From Obelidium mucronatum (taxonomy: Eukaryota; Chytridiomycota; Chytridiomycetes; Chytridiales; Chytriomycetaceae): a DNA stretch of 64,000 bases. The notes under the pieces are model-generated. The model ran no database searches, had not been told where the DNA came from, and saw only the letters and a program-made list of their open reading frames with translations. Below are positions 52,400-63,540 of the stretch, piece by piece. Location: assembly GCA_025765595.1 (NCBI GenBank), contig JAIVFH010000030.1:1-64000 (forward strand). Direction: 5' to 3'. Numbering within the stretch: position 1 is the stretch's first letter; every line of letters begins with the position of its first letter. Made by a program: the position numbers and the translations under genes.

Positions 52400-54786
52400 T
52401 CATTCCGCAACTTGAATCCTCACAGTCTTTTTCGAAACAGTACTACTTCTTCTGGGCCCAGACCCCTCCTTCAATATCGACGACGGCCGCCGAATCGGTT
52501 GCACAGAATTCACCTCACCAGGGAACAAATCCAAAACACAATTCACTGGACTATTGCACGCAGAAGGCGGCACGGAAACAGGAGCTCCGATCCTCTTGTA
52601 TCGCCAGCTCGCTGCTGCTGCTGTTGCCGCTGCTGCTGCTGCCGCCGCTGGTCGTGGATTGCTGCCGTAGCTGCTGCCTCCAGATGCACTAGATAAGACT
52701 TGTGCCGTACTACAGATCTCCACAGGGATCCTGAAATGCAAGGTTACGCGTTTTATCCCTGTTATGATGCTTGTGTTTCCGTTCATGAGTTTCGTGAGGT
52801 CGTGAGCGATGGCGAGGGAGAGTGGGGCGGTAGTAAGGTCTTCTCCGTCACCAGATAGTGCTGCTGATTCTGCTGCTGTCAATTTTCCTTCCTCTATATT
52901 AAATGGAGATGATAATGTATTCGTTGATGATAAACGAAGCGTGTCTTGCGATATCGAAGTTTCATCCAGTCGTCTTGGGTGGGGGGATCCATTTTCACCA
53001 ATCGACAGTTCTTGATGCTGCAGCTTCTCTGGGCCGGCGTTGACAGACTCTTGACTCTGATATTGATGAACGTCTGGTTTTGCTTGAAACGGGTTGTGTT
53101 GGAGAAGCCGTTCAAACTTTGTTTTGAAGGAATAGACATCTGTGACTCCGCAAATGTGCATCACAAACTCCATAAAGTATGCCAAGGTGGATTCTTCATC
53201 GTTCGAAGTTACCGATTTGATTGTGATTGTGGATGCTAGAGTGTTGGATGGATTGAGATGCTGCAGTGTGCATGAATTCAGTCTCGGCGATATAAAAAAA
53301 AAGAAACCCAGACAAAAAGATCTATCAAACCTGCATTGGTCCCATCAAGACATTCAAAACCACTTGTTCGATTCTCACTGGATCAACTCGGATCCAATCA
53401 AACATGGTGTTAAACTCGTGCTTGAATTTGATGCCTCGCTCTTTGTACATGTTGTAAATTGCTTCGATTCGTGTTGATAGCAGGTCCTCCAAATCCGTTG
53501 CCACCGATTGAATCGTTAATTTCTTTGATTTGAGTTCGTGGTAGAGTAGATATTCAAGGATATCAGAAGCGCAGTGATTGGGCAACATTTCATTAGAATC
53601 TTGAATTGCTGGGCTACCAGAAACATCCATATACTTGTTGCATATCGCTCTTATGTATTCTATCTGTCTGATCTCTTGCTCGCTATTCTCTTTTTGGAGT
53701 TCTTGAATTCTCATGGTAATCAAGTCTTGGCCTGCGGTTTTCTCAGCTTGGAGTTTTAGCTTTCCATCCAGAGAAACCCATAAAAGAACCATGCCAGTTA
53801 TTTGAATTATCCCGTAAAAGTAAAGAAGTATTAAATGGTTGTCGTGAGTGTGTAATGTTGTTGAAAGAGTCACATTGTAGTTGTTGGATGGTTTCAAAAA
53901 CAGGAACCAAAGTGCAAGAACGAGGGATGTCACGTTTGCCAGCGATAATCCGATAATTCCCCCGCATAGTACAGCAGGACAGGAGATAATGAGGCTTGCG
54001 AGAACAATGTATAGGTGGGAATCGAATCCAGCGTTCAAAAAGTTGAGACAGGTGGGGACAATTGCCGAGGCAACGGTTGTTAAAAGCAAAATCCAGATAG
54101 TTTTGGAGTTTATAGCAGGTGCATAATCCGTGTACTTTTTGAAGGAGATGAGAATCGTAGGAGCTAGTAGGATAAGACCTGCAGTATCGGCAGACCAACT
54201 TAAAAGCATGGCTTGAGAAGGACTCAGTAGTGAGTCATAACCGCCTCCTCCAGTATTTTCGATTATAAAGTATCTGCAGAAAGAAGCAATTGTGCTAGGA
54301 ACGGCAATAATTAAAAATGGTGACGCCAAAACGGTCATAATTGACAAGTCTTGGACATTTGTAAATCCCATTGCCTTGGCCAAAAGTCCCCAGACAGCCA
54401 TAGCTTCTACTGCGTAAGACAATGACAGGAGTAACGAGGATGTAAGAGAGTGAAATGAAAAGAAGCCAATAAATATTGCAATATAGCTTTTGACAAACAC
54501 CAGACTTGTTTCGACTATATTACAGCGACTCCCCGCAACTTGCGAAAAGTATGCGACAAGGAAGCCTGTGATCCCTGAGAACAGAGGGATATTTGAAAGG
54601 CTCATGGAAATCTCCAAGCGAACGATTCCATAACACGCGATCATCCCAAGTCCCGCCAGAAGGACTGGTAGGAGGTATCAGAAAACTCATGGATTGGGAC
54701 CAGGTCCCCAAACAAGCCCCAAAACAGGCCAAAGTAATATTACCATTAGTAACGTTCCAGTTTCCGGTTGTGATCTTCTTGCTCAT
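52400..54786 (-). CDS. MASE1-like membrane pseudo-histidine kinase, copy B
   Basis: Exons 54,786-54,744, 54,664-53,331 and 53,260-52,400 give about 745 residues, with intron positions identical to copy A (before L-L-A-G-L-G-M, and after the N box). The MASE1-like region contains L-L-S-W-S-A-D-T-A-G-L-I-L-L-A-P. The dimerisation helix reads I-C-N-K-Y-M-D-V instead of I-C-H-E-I-R-N-P. The N box is V-D-P-V-R-I-E-Q-V-V-L-N-V-L-M-G-P-M-Q, the D-x-G position C-G-V-T-D-V, and the lid helix L-S-L-A-I-A-H-D-L-T-K-L-M-N-G. A poly-Ala tract lies near residue 670. The end (S-I-L-K-x5-R-x-S-T-V-S-K-K-T-V-R) is conserved with copy A and the 57.5-kb fragment, so the tail is under constraint. Divergent from the Ima1-like gene over ~210 bp. 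Confidence 0.75.
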
Positions 54787-54994
54787 TGTTGCCCTGAGCT
54801 GACGGTTGGTGGTAGGTTTCGATGGGCGCACCACCAGATTACAAGATTTACGTTCTACCCTGGAAATAAAGTAAAATATGTTGTAGATCATGTATAGTTT
54901 CTTGTATATATTTTCTTTTACTAGTTAGAACGAATACAATCAATAATATTTAATATTTCTTCACTTTTAATTGACTGTTAGTCAATCAGAGCCA

Positions 54995-57104
54995 ATGTCC
55001 CTCTGCGAGTCGTGCGCCACCAACTGTGCGCTGGCGACGCAGCTCGTCAACGGCTTCGGCGCCTCGGATGACTCATCTGCCGACGATGACTCACCGGACG
55101 AAGTGCAGACGAAGCTGCGGCGGGCGCACGCGGACCGCGTCGCGGCGCTGCTTCCGTTTCCGTGCGGCGCGTGTCGCGGGCGCGTCGCCGGGCGCATCGC
55201 GGCGGCGAACCGGCGCCTTGCGTTTGCGAAGGACGCGCCGCGGCACAGCGCCGCCGCCGGCTTAGTCAGCGGCTTAGTCAGCAGCGCGGCGCTGGCGCTC
55301 TTCGTCGCGGCCGAAGCCATCGCGCTGCTTGCGCACGTGGCGGCGGCGATTGCGCCATTGTCGCTTCGTGCCGAAACGCGTCTTTTGCATTCGTGGATTC
55401 CAGCGAATCCAGTCCATGTCTCAGTGTGGTTGATTGTGCTGTCCCCGCTGCTGATTGCAAATCCACTGGCCCCACTGCTGAATTCGTCGGCCTTCTACAA
55501 CTATAATCCGGTCATCGTGGATCATCCTCATTATCATCAGACAGACGAATTTGAATACAAGGGAGATATATCATGGGTCAGAGATAATTCTGTAGTATTT
55601 TTAAAGTGGAAGAGAAGGAGGAGGACCAAGGCTTGGTTTGGAAATTCGTACTGCTGTTTCTCAGCGTGATAGGGGTGGTACTGGCAGCTTGGTTCGAATT
55701 CGCTTGCAAAAGGCTCGCTATCTTGTAAGACTTGAGGATTATTCTATTCAACTGCAGATTATTCAATTTTGGGTGTTATATTCTCAGTCTGTGCAGGCCG
55801 TATTACTTTGCCCTTCGTCTATTTGCCATTCGCGTCTTTTCGTTCTCCCACAATGTAAAAGCTTTTGCGCTCTATCATGTCGCATTTTTCATTGCTCATA
55901 TTCTGGTTTGACCACTCTATTTTCGCTGTTATTGCCTGTTCTGATGTTCGATTTCTGCATCAGGGACTGTGGCTCTTGAAGACATGTTTTATTTTCTCAG
56001 TCATTGGAGGAGGTACTGATTCCTCAATAGGACTCACCTCCTCGCCGCAAAAGATTCCCTCGACTCCAATTGATACACCCACACTAAAACAACGTTTCAT
56101 TAATCGACCTGATACAAGTTTGACTGGTCTTTTTCTTCGCAAAAGAATACCCCCTCTTTCAATAGAACCATCTGAGAATGATTCAAGCCCCCATGTATTG
56201 TCTCCTGAAGATGGTGACGAGGTCTGTCTCTCCATTCAGTTGATCTTTTTGAACCCAATCATTATAACTGAATTGACAACAACCAGCCTGAATTGGATGG
56301 TCTGGAATTTGCATTTGCAAACTCCTTGACACCATCGAAAAACACTGGAACACCAATAAGCAGGAGGTCTAGTGCTATGGCCAGCAGCCGACGGCAAACG
56401 CTGACGCATCAGCAATTGTCTCCAATTAAAGGCGGGGGCGGCGATAGTTCTGTATTACCAGACATGGAACTGGTCGAAGCAGAATACTCTGCTTGGTTCA
56501 AGAGAATCCAGAGGTTCCAATATACAAGTCTTTTCTTTTCGGCTGTTTCGGTTGTGTCTCTGGGATTCATTTACTTCTCTGATGATGTGGTAGTGAGTTT
56601 TTCTCCCATTATTTAATTTTTTTGTGTACTGAACTGATTTGAAGAAGCCACAAGCTCCAACAGCTTTGATTCATACGACAAGTAGAGTATTGGGTGTCCT
56701 GTTTACGACTCTGTGGAGAAAAGATTTCATCAATTGGAAGGATGAGGATGTATCAACCAATCGAGTTTTGCAGTCGTTGGCTTTTGTTGAGTTACCCGCC
56801 CCACCCTCCCTCCCTCACAAATGAAACTTTCCTAATGCATTTTTTTTTATTCCAGTATTTCACCTGCATCTTGAATCTAGTTATTGGGTTTTGCCACCTA
56901 TATGGCAATGTTACTGCGATATGGATTCCTGACAATTACTACCACCCCACTGCATCCTCTGTGCCTATATGGGCAGGCCGCGAACTCCTTCAAGTTTTTG
57001 AAATTGATTTGGTCCAGCTGGGGTGGTGGGTGATGGTTGTGGGAGATTTGTGCTTGTTGGTGGGTGGTTGTGTGGCGAGTAGTCGGTTCTCGCCGTTTCT
57101 CTAG
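54995..57104 (+). CDS. Ima1/TMEM201-like inner nuclear membrane protein
   Basis: Ima1 proteins sit in the inner nuclear membrane and link it to chromatin and the cytoskeleton. The N-terminus has L-C-E-S-C-A-T-N-C and, about 50 residues on, F-P-C-G-A-C-R-G-R-V. These are the second and third C-x2-C pairs of the Ima1 N-terminal domain, with the same spacing and flanking pattern. The first pair (C-W-x-C) is not found in the 210 bp upstream, so this family member is either N-terminally shortened or has a missed exon. Membrane segments follow at about 55,260-55,350, 55,640-55,720, 55,800-55,910, 56,510-56,590 and 56,860-57,100. Introns near 55,725, 55,910, 56,223, 56,595 and 56,800 restore the frame. 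The first one (around 55,570-55,605) is uncertain. The 5' part is very GC-rich. Confidence 0.6.
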
Positions 57105-57144
57105 ATTTTTCTTCTTGGAATCATGTATAGTAAACTGCATTAAT

Positions 57145-57463
57145 TAATATTTTTCAAATGTTGGAATCTGCCCAATTATAACTTTCTTGATTCGCTTGAA
57201 AATAAAATAAGGATAGATTATAACAGACTGAAGACGTAATAATTTATCGTTCCAAAACAACGGGAATATGATATTATGAGGTTCCTTTAAAATATTCAGA
57301 ATATTTATGTTACAGCTAGGTAACAAATTACAGATCATAAGTGTAGGTTCCTTCGTATTCATTTTTTTTTAATTTGGTACTGGTAGTTGTGCGACCAATA
57401 CAATCTTCTCATCGCGATCTTGAGCATCGTGTTCTTGTGTTAAGAATAAAATAACGGCGTGTT
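57145..57463. repeat. Duplicated downstream flank of pseudokinase B
   Basis: Diverged copy of 52,130-52,400: shared stretches include the GACG(T)AATAAnTTAnCGTTC region and ATTACnGATC. It shows that the fragment at 57.5 kb came from a segmental duplication that included the 3' flank. Confidence 0.55.
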
Positions 57464-57919
57464 TTATTCAGCAACTTGAATCATAACAGTCTTTTTTGAA
57501 ACAGTGCTACCTCGTCTAGGCCCAGACCCATCCTTCAATATCGACGACGGCCGCCGAATCGGCTGCACCGCGGCCAATTGCTCCACAGAATCCACATCAC
57601 CGGGGAACCTATCCAAATAACAATTCAATGGACTATTATACGCAGACGGTGGCAAGGAAACAGGACCCCCTATTCTCTTGTATCGCCAGCTCGCTGCTGG
57701 ACTGCTGCCATAGTTGTTGCTGCCTCCAGATGCACTAGACAAGAGTTGCGCTGTACTGCAGATATCAACAGGGATCCTGAAATACAATGTTACGCGTTTT
57801 ATCCCTGTAATGATGCATGTGTGTCCGTTCATGAGTTTTGTGAGGTTGTGAGCGATGGCGAGGGAGAGTGGGGCGGTTGCAAGGTCGTCTCCATCAGGAG
57901 ATCGGGTACCTGTGATCAA
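57464..57919 (-). pseudogene. Truncated third pseudokinase copy (C-terminal part only)
   Basis: Encodes only the last ~145 residues of the pseudokinase: L-S-L-A-I-A-H-N-L-T-K-L-M-N-G, I-T-G-I-K-R-V-T-L-Y-F-R-I-P, S-W-R-Y-K-R-I-G and the conserved tail S-I-L-K-x5-R-G-S-T-V-S-K-K-T-V. The poly-Ala tract of copy B is absent, and a 5-residue V-E-Q-L-A-type insert is present. Homology stops at about 57,900. The rest of the gene is missing, and AT-rich sequence of the Plavaka neighbourhood begins there, suggesting truncation by the transposon insertion or by the duplication itself. Confidence 0.75.
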
Positions 57920-57929
57920 ATACGTTAGA

Positions 57930-58372
57930 ATAAATAATTTTGTGTTTCAACGTATTCGAACTCTTCAAACGGGCCGAATGGCTCGCCTAGTCGTGTGACA
58001 CGCATTTCAAATTCCCCAAATTAAAAATACGCGTTCGAAACACACAAAAACACAGATTATAATTTGATGTGTTTTATTATAATTCCGTGCATTTTCTAAT
58101 AAAATTATTGTATTCTCTCTTTATCTCACATGAGCTTGGAATCCAAATTGAATGTTGGGTTGGTATTACATTAAAAAAAGAAATAGACTCAAACTTCTGT
58201 CCTTTAATTGGTTGGATTTCAACATAATTTCGAATGCACTACAAATATAACGTATTTATTATTGGTAAATTTCATATGTGTCCTGATTGTTCGCAATATT
58301 GAAAAAAGAATCAAAAAACGTGATTTATTCGATTAAAACGCGTAGAATGAAAGCATGAATAAACCACTTGTA
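57930..58372. other. AT-rich spacer, no gene seen
   Basis: No coding pattern. Possible left margin of the Plavaka-type element; no terminal inverted repeat could be matched by eye to 63,385-63,540. Confidence 0.4.
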
Positions 58373-59857
58373 CTACTGCTCACTTCCGCTGTCCACGTCA
58401 CTTTCGTTCTTTTGCTTCCCAACTACCGGCTTTTCCTTGATTTGGGCTTCCAAAGCGTCAAAAAAACGCTTGCTTTTCGCTTCCATGCTGCTTTTCGTGG
58501 CTGAATCGAAAAGAAGCGCACAATTCTCCGCGTATGTGGAATATGAAGTACAGGTAAGATTGAACTCGCCCGTTTTTCCAGTTGCGGCACGTTCTAACAA
58601 ATGGCGAGTCTGTATGGTAGATTTCAATGACTAAAATGGATAGAAAAGCATAGAACTCACCATTGCAGCACAAAAGAACATGAACTTCGGGTGTTTCGAG
58701 AGTTCCAGCAGCGGGCAGAGCTTCTTGACAGCGGAATGCGTGGCAACTTCCCGAGCAACGGCAAGGAACGGATCGCTAAGGAATTGGCCACTCTGCTTCA
58801 CCACACCTGACGCAGTAGTTCGAACCGATTTCCAAAGGTACTTGCAATCGTCAGTTATCAAAGCGGCAGCTTCGGCAGCAGAGACGTCTATACTTGTTGA
58901 CAGCTTGTATGGATTCAGTCTTTCATACAAAATCGTGATGTCACGAAGCAGTCGACTGGCAAAAAGGCGAGTTGTCTTGATTTGCTGTAAGTAATAGTCT
59001 TTTAGAACGTTGTAGCCATCAATACAAAGTAGACACTCACAAAAGCAATCGCTGCATCAGGAACTCTTGTGACTTGTGCCTTGAATTGTTCGACAGTGAT
59101 GCCAGCAGCCTTGGTCCAAGCTTCGCAGATAAGATCCTTCTGCGAGGGGACTGGCACGTCTTCTGGGAACGCATCCGAAATCAAGGTATGCTTTTGTATC
59201 GACTTTCGAAGCACATCTTGTTTCCTGACCAATCTGTTGAGTGTTTGATATAACAACATAGATAAGACTTATACTTACTCAGTCAAGCACCGCTTCCAGC
59301 TGAACAAAAGGCCCGCTGGTTGATTTGGAGTAATCGCGGCTGCTGGTACACTTGCAGTGTTGGTTGGGGTTTGGTTGGCTCTCTGAGCGAGACTAAGGGG
59401 ATTTGATTTTTTTGTTGAAGACGTGGCAATGCTGAAAAATAAGAGACGCATTAATAATATTAATAAAGACCCAAGACAAACCGTTGCTTCTTCTTTTGCT
59501 GTCCTGGTAATTGCTGCCTTTCAGTCATGTTCAGCATTGCAACTAATTCTAGTAAAGAAGTACTCACTTTTGAATGGTCCTTTTCTGATGGTATTCCCTT
59601 TCTTCTTCATCATCCTCCCCATCATTTTCTTCATCTTCTACGTCATCTTCAATGTCATCTTCTACATCATCATTGTAATTCGTGTCAGAGTCTTCATCAC
59701 TTGTGTTGTGTCTACTCTTCATGAATTCTCCAGGATCATACGAGCTACGATACTGTGAGAATGGAATGGATAAGAATGAAACTCACCGTTGCTTTCCTTT
59801 CTTGGCATCATCACTGGTAATGGTTCTTGTGTTTCTGGAGTTGTGAAACTTTGTCAT
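58373..59857 (-). CDS. Companion protein divergent from the Plavaka-type transposase
   Basis: Exon 1 59,857-59,787 (M-T-K-F-H-N-S-R-N-T-R) joins through a TAG acceptor to a very acidic exon (Y-N-D-D-V-E-D-D-I-E-D-D-V-E-D-E-E). Further exons encode a Pro/Thr-rich linker, W-K-R-C-L-T-E, L-V-R-K-Q-D-V-L-R-K-S-I-Q-K, L-I-C-E-A-W-T-K-A-A-G, L-L-R-D-I-T-I-L-Y-E-R-L, H-P-K-F-M-F-F-C-A-A-M, and F-N-L-T-C-T-S-Y-S-T-Y-A-E. The helical pattern with AW, HP and TCTSYSTYAEN recalls fungal DUF6532-type proteins, but I am not certain. It shares a 148-bp divergent upstream region with the transposase, so it is probably an accessory protein of the same element. The acidic part may bind basic partners. Confidence 0.5.
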
Positions 59858-60005
59858 TCACGTTTTTTTTTTTTGGAAATTTTTTTCGTAATGATTTCAA
59901 ATGCCACGCAAATGAAAGATTTCAAATAGTTTGATTATTTGAAATCAATGTTTTGAATAAAATTGTCAAAATTTGTCTGCTACAATTTATTAATTTGAAA
60001 TTCAC

Positions 60006-63000
60006 ATGAAAATATCAAGTCTTCATTGCCGTTGGTGCATGAAGAGTTTTGCTGGTCGGCGGGCCAACTTCTTGCGCACAAAGCATTGTGAAAAGAACCA
60101 CGCTGAGGAAGTTGCAGCAGCTATGCAAACAAATCCAGGGACTGCAATTTTGCAGGACATAATCGGTAAATTTACGCGCTGCACTTTCTGCATTTTATTA
60201 ATTACTGAACGCAGCTCCTCCACCCTTTGTGAATGAAGAACTGCACGCAAGCCACTCACATGATCCCTCGCCCAATCACTCGCCCAGTCAGGTATACGTC
60301 TCAGAAGCATCACCACCCCAAGATCGATCACCGCCAAACAGCCCTCAAGTTAACAAAAAATATGGCAAGTTTCTGTAATGTTTCTTTCGCCAATTCTTTT
60401 CTCATGCTTGCTTAAACTCTAGGAAATCCACTGTCTCCAACCATCGTGAAGTCCATCTTTTTGAAACGCAAGCGTCAGATAAAGCAAAAATTCAGTCGAC
60501 TTGATATTGATTTTATGAAGCATGTCATTTTGGATAATCCAATGGGTCAGACAACTGTTTCTCGGTTTGACATTACTTTTTGAGCTCGTGTTGATTCTTT
60601 TCTAAATTTGTCATTTGTATATATAGATTACTCAAATTTCTAGCAGCTTCCATTCCAAAAGAGTACCTTCCTTCGTTCAAGACAGGTAAAGCCCTTCACA
60701 AAGCCGTGGACGAACTGCAACTGAGTGTGGTTAGTGGATCCATTGTTAAATCACTTTTCTCCTACATTTAACACATTATTCAGGATTGCAAGCGGCATGT
60801 TATTTCGTTTGATGAAATATCCATCAGTCTTCCGACCAATTATTGTGAAGATGCTCGGACATTTTATGACTCAATGGAACCAATTGTCTATATTCGACCC
60901 CTTCGAAAAGTCATCGAAACTACGCTTCAAGATCGATCTCTTCAAAACCATTTTGTGTATGCGTTTGAAGAGCAAAAAGATTCAGAAAATAATCGAATTT
61001 ATTCTGAGGCTTGGTCATCAGACCGTTGCAAAGAGCTTCAGGTTGATTAATTATTATGTGCCTATGTGGTATTTATCCAATTCTTTACACAAGGAAATGC
61101 TTCCGGCCGGTGCAACGCCTTTACTACTAACAATGGGTTCTGACTCTGCCGTTGCCACCAAACTTGGGAAAAATTCATTCCACCCATTTCATTTTGACTT
61201 TGGTAAGTTTTTGAGAAGCGCTGTATGGATACTTTTGCCGAAGGCGCCATCACTGCTTTTGATTTCTTTATTGCCAAAAAAAACTAACACAAGTTAAGCA
61301 AATTTAAACAAGGACTATCGTGTAATTCTGTCTAATCGTTCTCGAAAGTTGGTCTTCTACATGCCAGACATCAAACGAAAGTCGGATAGCCAATCAAACT
61401 CTCCTCCTTGGTTTACAACCTTTAAACGGGCGTTTTTTCATGCTGTTCTGCGTCTGGTATTGTCGGATATTGAAGATTGGATCAAATAGTGAGTTGTAAT
61501 TGAATCAAGCTTCAAATCTGATCTATATTTTGCCAGCGGGGTACATTTAGAGAGCCCTGACGGGAGAATTCGACACTTCTATCCAGTTCTCATGCACGTT
61601 AATGGAGATTATCCGGAATTATGTTTGCTGGCAACTACCATTGCAGGAAAGTCAGCACCTATGACTTGCTGTTTTGTTCCTGAAGATCATTTGTGTGATT
61701 GTGGAGATCCTTGTGGCAAGCACTATGATGTCAAGACAACAGCAACAATGAAGGCTCTTATTGAACAAGGTAATTTACTGGCAACAAAGACTGCGCGAAC
61801 AAAATTCTTTAAATCAAAGGGAATTGTGGAATACATCCAGGTATGATTACTACCATGCATTGCAGTTAATTTTTCTAATACCAAAATAGAATGCGTTTTA
61901 TGCTTTTGGTGATACATTTTGCATTCATCGAGCAATCACTCCCGACAAGCTACATGTCAATGAATCTGGAGTTTTTGCTCACCATTTGTGGGAGTTCATC
62001 AAAGTAATTATTGAGAAAGAACACACTGTTATTGGAAAGGATTTACTTGATTCCAGGTACGCTATTTGGTTTTGCTAGTTTTTCTTACTGCTCCCAAGGT
62101 TTCGACGCCTGCCAACATTTCCTGGAGTGAAGACATTCAAAAATGGGGTGACTCCTCATAGCTGCCTGACAAAAGACGATTATCAAAGCATCATGAAAGT
62201 GAGTGAAATGTTTTAGTCAAGACACTCATCTAATTTTGTGTCAGTCATTATTGCTCTGTGTGGAGGATTTATTGGATGACAACCACTTGGAGTGTCTGAA
62301 AACTTTTATTGACTTGGTTATGTCCATTTCAGCATCTTCGTTCACTGATTCAGATCTGGACGCTATGCAGGTGCAATTTGAAATTTTTGAAGAGCAAGTG
62401 AAGTGCTTTTTGCAGAATTCACCGGTATGACTGCTTTGTTTGTTATTGAATATTAATTGGGACATCAGTCTGAGCTTTGCTTTCCCAAACTGCATACTTT
62501 TGGCCAGTATGCACACATGATACGAAGTTTAGGCGCTCCTGACGGTTATGGTACAGAGGCAGTGGAAGCCAGCCACGTATCTGACGTTGTGAAAGCCTAC
62601 TTGGCCACTAACCGAAAGAACATGGAAGAGCAGGTATGGCTTGAATTTGAATTATATTTATGCTCATAAAATGTAGATGATACGTTTTGTTGCACGCCAA
62701 GACAAAATGTTGCTTGTTTGTAGGATCTTTGGTTTGAACAATTCCAAAGAGAGATCTATGACTGGCGAATCACACAAGTTACTCAAATATCTGTTCCAAA
62801 CGTCGATTTCTCAACTCAATAGGGCTGCGGATCTGGATTTAAATGGTATTCAGAAGAAGATTGCAAGTCACGTGAATGTCAAGGACAATAAGGTTTCTGT
62901 TAAATTGCATTTTTTTGGTTCATTGATTCACTGAGCTATATTTCAGATTAAATTCTATCGCACTGTTAAAATTGTTGATCACGATGAGGATGGAAAGGAA

Positions 63001-63384
63001 ACTATTCAAATGATCAAAGGGGGAAAAAAAGATCAGGAACACTGTCTTTATGATGTTGGAATGGGTAACGGAATTAAAGGATGCCGTTGGAGATTGGGTG
63101 GAGTCGTTGCGTATTTTAAAGTTTGGAGTAAGGAATCCGAAGCTAGTTTTGCACTCCTGCAGAAATACGAGACTCTTCTGCCTCGTATGCAGAACGGAAC
63201 AGGCTTATGGATTTTTGAAAAGCCAACTCCAGGTTCTACAGTTGTCATACCACTCAAGAAGCTTGGAATGAGGGCTTGGGTAGTACCATACTTTCAAGAT
63301 GGCAATGAAGGAGCAAGTGGGAGAGTTTACTTGAATAGCTATTCTGACAGATATGTCTGGTCTCAGATTCCTCGCTCTTTCTGA
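60006..63384 (+). CDS. Plavaka-family (CACTA-like) transposase, apparently intact
   Basis: Ten or more exons with short introns. The N-terminus has a C2H2-type finger (C-R-W-C-M-K-S-F ... H-C-E-K-N-H). The DDE core follows the Plavaka order: T-P-L-L-L-T-M-G-S-D-S-A-V-A-T (first Asp); H-F-Y-P-V-L-M-H-V-N-G-D-Y-P-E-L; a metal-binding C-D-C-G-D-P-C-G-K-H-Y-D; I-T-P-D-K-L-H-V-N-E-S-G-V-F-A-H-H-L-W-E-F; R-R-L-P-T-F-P-G-V-K-T-F; F-P-K-L-H-T-F-G-Q-Y; and G-A-P-D-G-Y-G-T-E-A-V-E-A-S-H with the final Glu. The C-terminal domain ends V-V-I-P-L-K-K-L-G ... V-Y-L-N-S-Y. Reading frames could be joined at GT-AG sites without a stop in the parts I checked, so the element may be active. Exact exon edges were not all verified. 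Confidence 0.8.
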
Positions 63385-63439
63385 TTTTGCAATAAATCAT
63401 TTTACTTAGGGCAGAATGCAAGATTTTATTTGTTTTGAA

Positions 63440-63540
63440 TAAGGTGCAAACAGGTTGGGTTTGGGTCAGGTTCATCCCAAAACCGAAGGTTCAGGTTCGG
63501 GTGTTGGGGTAAACCCGAAACCCGTCAGGTTTATTCCGCA
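63440..63540. repeat. GGTTCGGGTT-type low-complexity stretch at the copia junction
   Basis: Imperfect repeats of CAGGTTCGGG / AACCCGAAACCCG on both strands between the Plavaka gene end and the copia fragment. It may mark an element end. Confidence 0.5.
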
